Positions 44,301 to 52,138 of a stretch of 64,000 nt of DNA are shown in pieces. The position numbers were made by a program, and so were the translations under genes. The stretch is from positions 1,982,001-2,046,000 of the forward strand of contig AP018172.1 in assembly GCA_002368175.1 (NCBI GenBank), read 5' to 3'. The stretch is from Calothrix sp. NIES-2098. GTDB taxonomy: Bacteria; Cyanobacteriota; Cyanobacteriia; Cyanobacteriales; Nostocaceae. Below the pieces are notes generated by a model that was not told the origin of the DNA, made no database searches, and was given only the letters and a program-made list of their open reading frames with translations. Each line of letters starts with the position of its first letter. The stretch's first letter is position 1.

Positions 44301-46022
44301 AATTGTCCCGACCACATTGCGTCCTATAATCTCTTGGGCATCAAAACCAAAAAGCTTTTGACCGTAGTCATTTAAATATATGATGTCACCGTGACTGTCC
44401 CAACGCAGAATGATGCAGTTAGCTGTTTGCACTAAATCACGATACTGGACTTCGCTTTGTCGCAAAGCTGCTTCAGTGCGTTTGCGATCGCTAATATCCC
44501 GCACTATGGCTAAGATGTGCCGTTTGCCATTGTAAATGCAAGTGGTTCCTTTAACTTCCACATCAATTAAACTGCCATCTTTGCAGACATCAACTGCTTG
44601 TCCATAAAATTGCCCCCCAGCTCTTGTTATTTCAACAAACTCATGAAAGACTTGATGGGAGCTTGGATGAATGTAAGCTGATGGATGCAAAGCAATAAAT
44701 TCTTCGTAAGAATAACCATGCATCTGACAAGCAGCAGGATTGACTTCGGCAACTGTTTCGGTTTCTATTTCTGTAATAAATAGTCCATCATTGATCGCTT
44801 CAAAAATACTGCGGTATTGCAACTCGCTTTGTCGCAGTGCGGCTTCTGCTTTTTGGCGTTGAGTGACATCCCTAAAACTCCACACTCTACCAATAATTTG
44901 GTCTTTGATGCGCTGAGGACAAGAATATCTCTCAAATACTCTGCCATCTTGCAATTCTAAAAAGTCGTAACTATCTAACTCTGGTTGGGCGTATAATTCT
45001 CGAACTCGCTGCAAAAATCCTTCAGGATCTTTTAATTGGTTTGCCAAATACGCCAGCCGCTTTGAACGATCTGGTTCTGTCAAAAGCTCTGGTGGAATTG
45101 ACCACATTTCCAAAAACTTTTGATTGTAACTGGTGATATTTCCTAAGCTATCGATCGCTAAGATACCGTCTTGAATCGATTCCAAGATAGCGCTCAACAA
45201 AGATAAGGAGTTTTCTAAAGCTATCTGGGTTTTTTGGCGGTCGCTAACATCGCGCCCTAAAACTACCAGTGCCTTGCGTCTACCATCTTGGTGAAATACA
45301 GGCACTTTAATCATATCGACTATGCTTAATGTACCATCAGGGCGAGGTACAACTTCTTCTACCCGATGTACAGATCCTTGTTGCCAAGCTTGTTCGTCTG
45401 TTTGGTGACAGTTGAGCAAAGTATCGTGATAAAAATCACTGAATTGCGCCAGTTCTGAGTCGGTTTTACCTTTAAAATCAACTCCTTGGATTTCTAAAAA
45501 TTCCAGGTTAGCTTGGTTCGACTCTAACCATTTGCCTTCGCTGTCCTTTAAACAAATAATATCCGGTGTGGCGTTAATTAATGTGCGTAAGCGTTCTTCA
45601 CTCTCTTGCAAAGATTTTTGAGCTTCTTGCGCCAGCGTAATATCCTGAATTACTAGTACAGCACAATCATCCTCATTCAGTCCCGCACGACTACCAGAGA
45701 TTTGCAATACCAAGGAACGCTTACCTTGATGAAACTCATACTCGGTAGTTTCGTACTCTCCATTGTGGATCAGTACATCAGGGTAGGAGTTTAAAGCCAC
45801 AGGTTTTCCTAATTGTAATAAGGGCAGTACTTCACTTAACTGCCAATTTGCGATCGCACTTTGGGGTCGGTTCAGCAGACACTCAAAGCTAGAATTGCAC
45901 CATTGAACGCATCCGTCTTTCCCTACCCAGACTACAGCATCAGCGATCGCACCTAGCGTTACTTCCATCTTGGTAAGGGTTGCTTGCAATAGCTTAACCT
46001 GCTCTAGCTGTTCAGCACTCAT
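41325..46022 (-). CDS. Seven-PAS, GAF hybrid histidine kinase
   Basis: 1,565 residues from ATG 46022, preceded by AAGGAA; the frame upstream to 46157 looks noncoding. Order: about seven PAS domains joined by the usual EAALRQSE-type linkers (about 15-940), GAF (about 955-1105), HisKA (NMSHELRTPLNAILGF), HATPase (NLLGNAIKFTQTGG, EDTGRGI, GTGLGLTI), a receiver (VVDDRKENRD, IWMDMRMPVMNG) and a helical C-terminal region of about 100 residues. There is no membrane segment. A short repeat has inserted about 20 residues in the HATPase between the N-box and the DTGRG motif. Ligands of the PAS domains are unknown. Confidence 0.92.
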   Translation of the reverse strand: MSAEQLEQVKLLQATLTKMEVTLGAIADAVVWVGKDGCVQWCNSSFECLLNRPQSAIANWQLSEVLPLLQLGKPVALNSYPDVLIHNGEYETTEYEFHQGKRSLVLQISGSRAGLNEDDCAVLVIQDITLAQEAQKSLQESEERLRTLINATPDIICLKDSEGKWLESNQANLEFLEIQGVDFKGKTDSELAQFSDFYHDTLLNCHQTDEQAWQQGSVHRVEEVVPRPDGTLSIVDMIKVPVFHQDGRRKALVVLGRDVSDRQKTQIALENSLSLLSAILESIQDGILAIDSLGNITSYNQKFLEMWSIPPELLTEPDRSKRLAYLANQLKDPEGFLQRVRELYAQPELDSYDFLELQDGRVFERYSCPQRIKDQIIGRVWSFRDVTQRQKAEAALRQSELQYRSIFEAINDGLFITEIETETVAEVNPAACQMHGYSYEEFIALHPSAYIHPSSHQVFHEFVEITRAGGQFYGQAVDVCKDGSLIDVEVKGTTCIYNGKRHILAIVRDISDRKRTEAALRQSEVQYRDLVQTANCIILRWDSHGDIIYLNDYGQKLFGFDAQEIIGRNVVGTIVPETETSGRDLQALMVDICQYPENYLFNENENSCKNGDRVWIVWANKPILDEQGNLIEILSVGTDATERKRAQAALQESELKFRTIVENANDLIFTISPEGIFTYHSPNVTPIMGYSLPEIEGHSVAEFTYPEDLAISAAGIQKAIAGEKQTGIEVRLRHKNNSWRWFSFNTSTINTPDGGIAIAGVGRDITERKQAEEALRRSEMKYRNIFENSQVGIFRTRQQDGLIVDANQRGADILGFAAANELIGKYFTTELYVNPDDRTRMLAELKASGEVRNFEVALRRCDGSVVWVLLSIRLNAEESCLDSVFTDISDRKQAEQALQHRAQLESILSSISRQFIDQDVDTAINFTLKAIARFINAEHSCIFECSEDQSEFYLIHEWCSQGVPPLINIAKGSPVETFPYFYEPIIRGKHRQISSVADLPPHLPERQLFESMSFQSLIAVPMLHAGTVVGFVGLAMIHFSKTWSQDDINLLKLVGEIIAIGRARHQAEAALRVAKEAAETANRAKSAFLANMSHELRTPLNAILGFSQLMERDTSLNSNQRESLATINRSGEHLLNLINDVLEMSKIEAGHIVFNPEDFDFYLMLQTLQEMFQVRAQTKQLYLKFEIAPDLPRYVQTDEGKLRQVLINLLGNAIKFTQTGGVTLRARLGDEGDEGDKENNYKSMPHAQSLIFEVEDTGRGIAAAEMNNLFQPFVQTTSGIQTKEGTGLGLTISRQFVRLLGGDIHLKSTLGQGSTFSFDIQVNLATPIKVTPKLSRGRVLKLAADQPTYRILVVDDRKENRDLMMQLLGGVGFEVEPASNGQEAIAMWQKWQPHLIWMDMRMPVMNGYDATKEIRARERSLDNRSRTVIIALTASAFEEQQASILAAGCDDLIRKPFREQIIFEKIAEYLHLSYIFSEENSEIKTDNKLDNVQYSVLDIRTAITIMPAEWIAELNQAAIAVDADRILQLIEQIPLTHSGLAEKLANLVRSFCFDEILELTSNLFK
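42276..42341 (-). repeat. Short-repeat insertion inside the HATPase domain
   Basis: On the coding strand this is a purine-rich GGGGATGAG-type repeat (encoding GDEGDEGDKE) followed by ATGCCCCATGCCC (encoding MPHAQ). Both repeat types also occur in intergenic DNA of this window (2343-2380, 49268-49335, 50522-50590). The frame stays open, adding about 20 residues to the ATP-binding domain. Confidence 0.75.
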
Positions 46023-46221
46023 TAGCGATTCCTTATTACCTGCGGGATAGCTACAAATACTAGCTTGGTATAGAGATTGTATCGTTAAATATAAAATGAG
46101 TGCGATTCGCCCTATATAAAAACACACTAACTTAATCCCAGACAATGCGATCGCCAACAGCCGAACACAAGTTTCTCGCCCATGAGTTTATTCATACTCT
46201 TCCACAAGGTACATATATAAG

Positions 46222-46479
46222 ATGGACATCAATATCCAAATCGATCGCTTAATCTTAGAAGACATTAATATTAGCCCCAGTCAGCGCCGCCACCTCCAAT
46301 CCACAGTTGAATCTGAACTATCTAGTTTATTTACTGCTAACGGCCTTCCCTCTCATCTCCACAACGGTGCTGCTTTCCCTAGCCTTCCATTAGGCAAAGT
46401 AGAGGTGACAAATACGACTGATACCACAGTTATGGGTCAACAAATTGCCCAACAAATCTACAGCCAACTAATTCAATAA
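46222..46479 (+). CDS. Small protein of the injection-system neighbourhood
   Basis: 85 residues: MDINIQIDRLILEDINISPSQ... then LGKVEVTN...GQQIAQQIYSQLIQ. The opening I-x-I-D-R-L-I-L-E-x-I pattern resembles small proteins often found with contractile injection (eCIS-type) clusters, and such a cluster begins 1.8 kb downstream. No catalytic residues are visible. Its role (adaptor, chaperone or regulator) is unknown, and the CIS link is inference from position and pattern memory. Confidence 0.6.
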   Translation: MDINIQIDRLILEDINISPSQRRHLQSTVESELSSLFTANGLPSHLHNGAAFPSLPLGKVEVTNTTDTTVMGQQIAQQIYSQLIQ

Positions 46480-46709
46480 CCTAGATTTGTAATTTTTGTG
46501 AGAAATCTTAACTAGATAATTCAAAATATTTATTAATTCGGCTGGACAATTTCTCAGATAATTCCTGAAGATCTGTATATCAATCCTAAATTATTTGTGA
46601 AAAACCATAGCCTCGACTTATCTAAGAATTGGCGGATTTGAGCCTCTTGATTTTCACCAATCAAACTTGATTATTGAACCTGTACTTTATACATCTGGAA
46701 CTTGTAACC

Positions 46710-46946
46710 ATGATGACATTTATCTATCTACTGTTTGTATTGCCTTTCATCATTACTTTTATAATTGGCTTTTTCAGCTATAAACCTGAACCCGGTACAA
46801 TTCCTGGGCAATCAGCAGAAACTAATGGCACAATAATTCCCGCCGAATTACTCCAGCAGTTACAAAAAGCAGGCTATATTGACGCGGATGGCAAACTCAA
46901 ACTTCTCAATTTTGTGCTTGATTTTATGACTCATGGTAATAGTTGA
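46710..46946 (+). CDS. Small membrane protein
   Basis: 79 residues from ATG 46710: an N-terminal membrane helix (about 3-24, FIYLLFVLPFIITFIIGFF), then a soluble tail ending in LQKAGYIDADGKLKLLNFVLDF. The frame extends back to a TTG at 46674, but the ATG is better. No family recognised. It is followed by an intrinsic terminator, so it is transcribed, perhaps with the gene at 46222. Location just before the injection-system operon makes a membrane-anchoring role conceivable but unproven. Confidence 0.6.
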   Translation: MMTFIYLLFVLPFIITFIIGFFSYKPEPGTIPGQSAETNGTIIPAELLQQLQKAGYIDADGKLKLLNFVLDFMTHGNS

Positions 46947-46983
46947 GGAAACCTGTGGATTTTAAATAAAATTGCAAAAAAAC

Positions 46984-47005
46984 ATAACCCGCCTATGCGG
47001 GTTAT
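46984..47005 (+). terminator. Intrinsic terminator
   Basis: ATAACCCGC / GCGGGTTAT 9-bp perfect stem, loop CTAT, followed by TTTG, 37 nt after the small membrane-protein stop. Confidence 0.85.
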
Positions 47006-47056
47006 TTTGTAACATCCAAGTACTTCTGGACTTTGTTTATTTAGTAGCGAATTGTA

Positions 47057-47263
47057 TTAAGACTGTTGGTTTTGAGTTGCTTTCCACCCTGCAATAAATT
47101 GATTGCTCATCACCAATACCATTTCACTAAAACCCTGATACGTATAGATTTCACGTAAGGGCACGGCATTGTTCCCTACTGGCCTACTTGTATCATAATT
47201 AAAGTGAAACGCACTGAAATTCAAGATATAAATTTGCGAACAGTCTTGTTTTATTCGCTCAAT
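47057..47263 (-). pseudogene. Frameshifted C-terminal extension of the preceding membrane-protein gene
   Basis: In the -1 frame relative to the 154-residue ORF, 68 sense codons followed by TAA read IERIKQDCSQIYILNF..., with NYDTSRPVGNNAVPLREIY and YQGFSEMVLVMSNQF. The composition looks like real protein. This frame has a TGA just upstream (in the region coding IDLTN) and no ATG/GTG start before it, so it is reachable only by frameshift at the A6 tract (47263-47268) or by restoring a lost A. Confidence 0.6.
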
Positions 47264-47715
47264 TTTTTCTGCTGAATATTTGTTAAATCAATTGTTGTTG
47301 TCTGATTTTTGGCAGGTGTAATTAAATTAGCAGAATGATTTGCAGGTGCAGGTGGGATAACTTGGATCTTTGTTTTTTCTGATGGTAACTGTGAAATTTG
47401 ACATTCTGCCCAATCTACTATTCCTTTTAGCAGGGACACTAAAAGATTTATTGTTTGTTGCAGAAGGTTTTGAGGACTTGTTTGTTCAGTTTCTAACTGT
47501 TGTCTTAATTTGTATCCACTCTTAAAGCCAAGATTCCATACCCAGATCGTAAATGCAATGAACAGCAGAACTAATAGAAAAATTAGCCTAGCTAACTGCT
47601 TAATTAATTGCCAGGTTTTGACAATAGCTCGTAGATAAATCTTGCCCGTGTCAGGCGCGGACAAAGTTTGCTTTAATTCAGAGGCTATGTCTTCGATGTA
47701 TTCGAGGGCGCTCAT
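47251..47715 (-). CDS. Membrane protein of unknown function, frame ends just after an A6 tract
   Basis: 154 residues: soluble N-terminus (about 1-38), one membrane helix (about 41-62, LARLIFLLVLLFIAFTIWVWNL), a helical region (about 75-110) and a polar tail. No family recognised. The frame stops at 47253-47251, shortly after an A6 run (47268-47263). A -1 shift at that run opens 68 more codons with protein-like content (see 47057-47263), so the native product may be about 220 residues. It is transcribed away from the injection-system operon. Confidence 0.6.
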   Translation of the reverse strand: MSALEYIEDIASELKQTLSAPDTGKIYLRAIVKTWQLIKQLARLIFLLVLLFIAFTIWVWNLGFKSGYKLRQQLETEQTSPQNLLQQTINLLVSLLKGIVDWAECQISQLPSEKTKIQVIPPAPANHSANLITPAKNQTTTIDLTNIQQKKLSE

Positions 47716-48266
47716 AACTAACTGAATGTCTCCATCATCAATTTGCAGATTTCAGGAAGATTGCACAATATTTATAGATATTTAGCTCATCCTAAACTTT
47801 CACCTATGTGTTGAAATTGGCTTGTATATCTCGATGTGAGTGAGAAATTTAACTAATCGCGATCGCTCACCGATTCAAAAATAACAAGCGAGCAACAAAA
47901 TCACAGCTTTCAAATATATTTTTTAACAGGGAATTGGGAAATCTGCAAAACTTAACTTAGCTTTAGCAATTATAAATTCCCTTATGTAACATCTCACACT
48001 TGAGATTAAATTGCAATGGCATCTGTTTTTACCAGTGATGAACTATCGTTAATTATTTAGTCAAAATGTTTACAAAACTAGGAAAAAGAATCCGAAAGCG
48101 GTAATTTATTTTAAAAAGGCTAGAAATACTAGAAAATAAGGGGTTTATTGATTTAAATTAAAATATCTATCTTTGGATAGATGCAAGTAATAAATTAAAC
48201 TAAATTGTTCATAACAAATGTGTCAGTAAAGCAGTAACAACAGTAATTGCGGTAAGGATATACCAG
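47716..48266. other. 551-bp AT-rich intergenic region before the injection-system operon
   Basis: No ORF of note, no RNA gene seen. It must hold the divergent promoters of the membrane-protein gene (minus) and of the injection-system operon (plus). No copy of the direct-repeat promoter box is present. Confidence 0.55.
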
Positions 48267-48944
48267 ATGACCGACATCAATAATTCCCGCGAACTGCTCA
48301 GTAATTTCCCCAAGCTAATCAAAGGAGCAATTATTGCTTTAAATCCTACTTCCAATGTGATTGTCAAGACCATTCCTTTCCAGTACAACCCAGAAACGTT
48401 GACACGGACTTTACAAGTACAGGCAAGTACTAGAGAGGGAGGCGATCGCACTGAAGCCCTCCGTTTAAAAGGAGCGCCTGTAGAGACAATCAAATTTGAT
48501 GTGGAATTTGAGACAACTGGCCCCTTGTCAGGCGCAGCAGAAAAAGCTGCGGTGAGCGATGGTATTTACCCCCAACTATCTGCGTTGGAAACTCTGATTT
48601 ATCCAGATAGCCAACAGGTAACGAAAAAGATGCAGCAAGCAGATAAAGGAACAGTGGAAATTGCTCCCTTAGAAGCTCCTTTGTCTTTGCTGGTTTGGGG
48701 AAAAAAAAGAGTTTTGCCCGTGCGTTTGACAGACTTTACCATTACAGAAGAAGCTTTTGACGTTAACCTCAATCCAATTCGTGCTAAGGTATCACTTAGC
48801 CTGCGCGTACTCAACTATGACGATCTGCCTTGGGATCAGCGAGGTTCCAAACTGTTCCTAGCGCACCATGAAGGAAAAGAGCGCCTAGCGCGCATCGGGA
48901 GTATCAACTATTCATCAGATATTACAGGGGTTGTGATTAATTAG
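48267..48944 (+). CDS. Contractile injection system tube-adaptor protein (CIS_tube, Afp7-like)
   Basis: 225 residues. KTIPFQYNPETLTRTLQ (about 32-48) is the typical opening of the CIS_tube family, followed by ETIKFDVEFETTGPL, PQLSALETLIYP, LSLLVWGKKRVLPVRLTDFTITEEAFD and LNPIRAKVSLSLRVL. In Afp/PVC-type particles this protein links the inner tube to the spike hub. It is the first gene of the operon seen here. Upstream, where sheath and tube genes often lie, there are only small membrane-protein genes. Confidence 0.88.
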   Translation: MTDINNSRELLSNFPKLIKGAIIALNPTSNVIVKTIPFQYNPETLTRTLQVQASTREGGDRTEALRLKGAPVETIKFDVEFETTGPLSGAAEKAAVSDGIYPQLSALETLIYPDSQQVTKKMQQADKGTVEIAPLEAPLSLLVWGKKRVLPVRLTDFTITEEAFDVNLNPIRAKVSLSLRVLNYDDLPWDQRGSKLFLAHHEGKERLARIGSINYSSDITGVVIN

Positions 48945-48976
48945 ATTCTCTTGTAAGTCATTATCGCTAAAACATT

Positions 48977-49267
48977 ATGTTTGATTATACGAGCCGCTAC
49001 TACAACTTAGAAACGGCAAAATTAACAATGCCTGACGATCGGATTGTTGCCTACGTAAAGCGTCGTTTTTTACCCCAAGGTAAAAATATGTTGCTGTTAG
49101 AAGAAATTTCCGTGACACAAGGCGATCGCTTAGACCAAATCACCGGACGTATCTTGGGAGATCCCCTGCAATTTTGGCGAGTGTGCGATGCCAACAATGC
49201 CATGAACCCCATTGATTTGACAGCAGAAATCGGTCAGAAAATCCGCGTACCGATACCGCAAGTGTAG
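48977..49267 (+). CDS. LysM-type tail/baseplate protein (gp53-like)
   Basis: 96 residues ending in a LysM-like module: EEISVTQGDRLDQITGRILGDPLQFWRVCDANNAMNPIDLTAEIGQKIRVPIP. Equivalent small LysM proteins sit after the tube adaptor in eCIS clusters and contribute to the baseplate/hub interface. It lies 32 nt after the adaptor gene. It probably binds other baseplate parts rather than peptidoglycan, being an internal component. Confidence 0.82.
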   Translation: MFDYTSRYYNLETAKLTMPDDRIVAYVKRRFLPQGKNMLLLEEISVTQGDRLDQITGRILGDPLQFWRVCDANNAMNPIDLTAEIGQKIRVPIPQV

Positions 49268-49335
49268 GCAGGGGGCAGGGCGAGGAGAAGAGAGATGGGG
49301 GAGTGTGGGAAGGGTGGGGAGACAAGGGGGAAGCA
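49268..49335 (+). repeat. Purine-rich dispersed short repeat in the operon
   Basis: GGCAGGGGGCAGGGCGAGGAG... through GGGGAGACAAGGGGGA. The same units recur at 50522-50590 and, on the coding strand, inside the kinase gene at 42276-42341. It fills most of the gap between the LysM and hub genes. Confidence 0.7.
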
Positions 49336-49377
49336 AGTTGTATCACGATATTCGGGACATGGTATGAGGAGCAAAGA

Positions 49378-50514
49378 ATGCTCGGTATTAACCTCACGTT
49401 ATTAGTTGGGCCGCAAAAACCAGAGTTCGCACCGAGGATGCTGATAGATGCGATCGAGAGCATAGAAGTCACGCACACCGATCGAGGGCGTTCTGGCTTT
49501 CAGATTGTGTTTCAAGTCGGTCGTTCTCAAAAGATGGATTGGAAAGATTACCAATTAATCAACAATCCATTGATTCAGACCTTTAATCGGGTGATTATGA
49601 CGATCTCAATAGGTGCGATCGCTCAGGTATTGGTGGATGGAATCATTACCAACCTGCAACTCACACCCAGTACGGAACCAGGGGAATCGACCTACACAAT
49701 TACGGGTGAAGACATCAGCATCATGATGGATCTTGAGGAAAAATCCGTTGAACATCCAGAACAGGATGAAGCCTCGATCGTTGAGAAATTGATTGGCAAT
49801 TATGCCAAATACGGTTTAGTCCCCAAGATTGTCAAACCATCACTGTTGGATAAACCACTCAAAAATGAACGCATCCCCGTACAGTTAGCCACTGACCTAG
49901 AGTATATCCAAGCGCTAGCAGAACGTTTTGGTTTTGTCTTTTATGTCACCCCAGGGCCGATATCAAATAAAAGTACAGCATACTGGGGGCCGCCACAGCG
50001 CCAAACCCAACCGCAAAAAGCTTTAACTGTGGATATGGATGCTGACACCAATGTGGAATCGATTAACTTTCAAAACAATGCTTTAGCCAGCACAACCATT
50101 AATGGGAGCGTACAAGACCGCAAAACCAATGTAATTCAACCAGTAGAACGTAGATCTAGCGATCGCCTCCCCGCTTTAGCTAATGAATCAGCACTCACAA
50201 CTCAATCTCATGTTAGGTTACGGCAATTTCGAGAAACTGGACGCGATATCAACCAAGCCACTAGTCGAGCGCAAGCAATGATTAATCGCTCCATTGATGA
50301 TGTTGTTACAGTCAACGGCGAATTGGACACTCTAATTTATGGTGGCTTACTGCAAATAGGAGGAACAATCGGACTGCGAGGGGCTGGTTACGACTATGAC
50401 GGTTTGTATTACGTCAAACGTGTCACCCATAAGATCCGTGAAGGTGAATACAAGCAAAGTTTTACACTTACTCGTGAAGGATTAGGCTCAACAAAGCAAA
50501 TATTGCAAATTTAG
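49378..50514 (+). CDS. Baseplate hub protein (gp27 / late control D-like)
   Basis: 378 residues from ATG 49378, with AGGAG at 49365-49369; a GTG frame upstream (49303) runs through the purine repeat and is rejected. The sequence fits the phage late-control-D/gp27 family: DAIESIEVTHTDRGRSGFQIVF near the start, TYTITGEDISIMMDLEE, then VEKLIGNYAKYGLVPKI, YIQALAERFGFVFYV and RDINQATSRAQAMINRSIDDVVTVNGEL. It forms the trimeric platform between tube and spike; the separate OB-fold spike protein follows, so the VgrG parts are encoded as two genes as in T4. Confidence 0.88.
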   Translation: MLGINLTLLVGPQKPEFAPRMLIDAIESIEVTHTDRGRSGFQIVFQVGRSQKMDWKDYQLINNPLIQTFNRVIMTISIGAIAQVLVDGIITNLQLTPSTEPGESTYTITGEDISIMMDLEEKSVEHPEQDEASIVEKLIGNYAKYGLVPKIVKPSLLDKPLKNERIPVQLATDLEYIQALAERFGFVFYVTPGPISNKSTAYWGPPQRQTQPQKALTVDMDADTNVESINFQNNALASTTINGSVQDRKTNVIQPVERRSSDRLPALANESALTTQSHVRLRQFRETGRDINQATSRAQAMINRSIDDVVTVNGELDTLIYGGLLQIGGTIGLRGAGYDYDGLYYVKRVTHKIREGEYKQSFTLTREGLGSTKQILQI

Positions 50515-50521
50515 ATGAATG

Positions 50522-50646
50522 CACGGGGGAAGAGGCAGGGAGCAGGGAGCAGGGGGAAATGAAGGAGTGTGGGGAGACAAGGGGGACAAATGACAATTGA
50601 CTATTGATTCCAAGCTAATTAATTACGAATTACGAATTACGAATTA
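50522..50646 (+). repeat. Repeat block between hub and spike genes
   Basis: Two parts: a purine-rich stretch (50522-50590, with GGAGCAGGGAGCAGGGGGAA and GGGGAGACAAGGGGGACAA) like that at 49268, and ATTACGA direct repeats at 50627-50646 (8-bp period, three units). This noncoding insertion lengthens the otherwise tight operon spacing. Confidence 0.75.
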
Positions 50647-50651
50647 ATCTT

Positions 50652-51455
50652 ATGCGTCAATTTTTCGGTAAATACCGGGGCAAAGTAACTGCTAATAAAG
50701 ATCCTTTATATTTGGGACGCATCCAAGTAACAGTACCAGCCATTTTTGGCGAGGGTCGCTTAAGTTGGGCTATGCCTTGTACTCCCTATGCTGGAAAAGA
50801 TGTGGGTTTTTTTGCTATTCCCCCAATCAATGCGAATGTCTGGGTGGAATTTGAAGGTGGCGATCCAGATTATCCGATTTGGGCAGGTTGTTTCTGGGGG
50901 GAAAACGAACTACCGCAAAATGCTAAAGTTGATGACCCAGTTAAAGTGCAAGTCTTTAGAGTCGAGGGCATTACTCTGACTTTGAGTAACCTAGGCGATA
51001 ACAAAGGAGTCACATTGGAAGTAGAAAACCCTGTGGTAGAGCGCAAGCTCAAAATGGTGTTTAACGCCGATGGTATTGAAATTAATAATAAAGATGAGAC
51101 AACCGCTAAATGGATGGCAGATAAAATTGAACTGAAAAATCGTGCCAACTCCACCGTCACGATTACCGCAGATACAATTGAGCTTAAAGAAAGTGCTATT
51201 GAAATTAAATTAACTGCAAATAGTATTGACCTTACTTGCAATCCCGCTACTGTCAAACTTGCCACAGCATCGGGTATTGAAGTGAATAACAGTCCAGCAA
51301 ATACTAAGTGGAGTAGCTCTGGTATTGCATCAACAACTGGCGTTCCTAAGGTCGAACTGACTCCAGCCGCCATTGAATTGAGTAACGCCGCAGCCAATGT
51401 CAAGCTTTCACCTGTTACTGTCAATGTCAACAATGGAGCCTTGGAGGTAATTTAA
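50652..51455 (+). CDS. Spike protein with OB-fold and beta-helix (gp5/VgrG-like)
   Basis: 267 residues. N-terminal gp5-type OB domain: FFGKYRGKVTANKDPLYLGRIQVTVPAIFGEGRLSWAMPCTPYAG and VWVEFEGGDPDYPIWAGCFWGE (about 1-90). The rest is built of short strands with repeated IEL/IEI/VTI motifs (e.g. ADKIELKNR, ADTIELKES, AIEIKLTAN), expected to form the trimeric beta-helical needle. No lysozyme domain is present, unlike T4 gp5. The PAAR-like gene overlaps its stop by 1 nt and would cap the needle. Confidence 0.9.
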   Translation: MRQFFGKYRGKVTANKDPLYLGRIQVTVPAIFGEGRLSWAMPCTPYAGKDVGFFAIPPINANVWVEFEGGDPDYPIWAGCFWGENELPQNAKVDDPVKVQVFRVEGITLTLSNLGDNKGVTLEVENPVVERKLKMVFNADGIEINNKDETTAKWMADKIELKNRANSTVTITADTIELKESAIEIKLTANSIDLTCNPATVKLATASGIEVNNSPANTKWSSSGIASTTGVPKVELTPAAIELSNAAANVKLSPVTVNVNNGALEVI

Positions 51456-51778
51456 TGCCTGGTTTTCTCCTCAACCTTAACAGTGTCGTTATCTGTAGCC
51501 ACGGTGGACAGGCTAAACCAACGGTTCCCAATCCCAGAGTGAGAGTGATGGGAATGCCCGTTACTACCCTAGGGCCACCCTATGTAGTAGCTGGTTGTGC
51601 GAATCCGCCGCCACCAGTCAATGTCGGCCCTTGTGTAATTGGTAACTGGGTTTTAGCAGCTTTGCGAGTCAAAGTCATGGGCTTACCAGTGTTATTGCAG
51701 GATAGCCAGGCAATTTGTGTGCCTACGGGTACACCGCTAACGGTTGTATTGACGCAAATGCGCGTTAAAGGAATGTAA
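51455..51778 (+). CDS. PAAR-like spike tip protein
   Basis: 107 residues with the PAAR-like arrangement of Cys/His: SVVICSHGGQAKP (Cys14, His16), VAGCANPPPP, GPCVIGNW and QAICVPTG, plus repeated VRVMGMPV / VKVMGLPV strands. It should bind a metal and form the sharpened tip on the spike trimer. ATG overlaps the previous stop (TAATG), so translation is coupled. Confidence 0.86.
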   Translation: MPGFLLNLNSVVICSHGGQAKPTVPNPRVRVMGMPVTTLGPPYVVAGCANPPPPVNVGPCVIGNWVLAALRVKVMGLPVLLQDSQAICVPTGTPLTVVLTQMRVKGM

Positions 51779-51780
51779 TT

Positions 51781-52137
51781 ATGGATATTGCTTATCCTTT
51801 TCGCATAGATGGCCAGGGGAGAGTCGCAGATGTGCCCTATGAACTCCATATCCGCCAGCTGATTGAGCAAGTATTGTTTACGATTCCTGGCGAACGAGTC
51901 AATCGGCCTGATTTTGGCTGTGGTTTGCAACAACTAATCTTTGAACCGAATAATGAAGAACTAGCTACAGCTAGCGAGTTTCTCATTCAAGGATCGCTCA
52001 AACAATGGTTAGGTGAGGCGATCCGCGTAGAAGCAGTAGATGTGGAAAATATCGATTCCACATTGCAGGTAACGATTCAGTACATACTCTTGCTGACAAA
52101 GCAACGGCAAATAGCACAAATTTCTCGTAGGGTTTGA
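51781..52137 (+). CDS. Baseplate wedge protein gp25/GPW family
   Basis: 118 residues: AYPFRIDGQGRVADVPYELHIRQLIEQVLFTIPGERVNRPDFGCGLQQLIFEP is the gp25-like signature, including the GERVNRPDFG segment. In Afp/T4 systems gp25 nucleates the sheath on the baseplate. It lies 2 nt after the PAAR gene and 1 nt before the baseplate-J gene. The length is usual for the family. Confidence 0.93.
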   Translation: MDIAYPFRIDGQGRVADVPYELHIRQLIEQVLFTIPGERVNRPDFGCGLQQLIFEPNNEELATASEFLIQGSLKQWLGEAIRVEAVDVENIDSTLQVTIQYILLLTKQRQIAQISRRV

Positions 52138-52138
52138 C

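Noticed and set aside
46023..46157. Upstream extension of the seven-PAS kinase suggesting a membrane segment
   Set aside because: The ATG at 46022 has an AAGGAA site and starts a typical linker; the extension looks like intergenic AT-rich sequence.
49303..49377. GTG start extending the hub protein upstream
   Set aside because: The added codons come from the purine-rich repeat; the ATG at 49378 has AGGAG at proper spacing.
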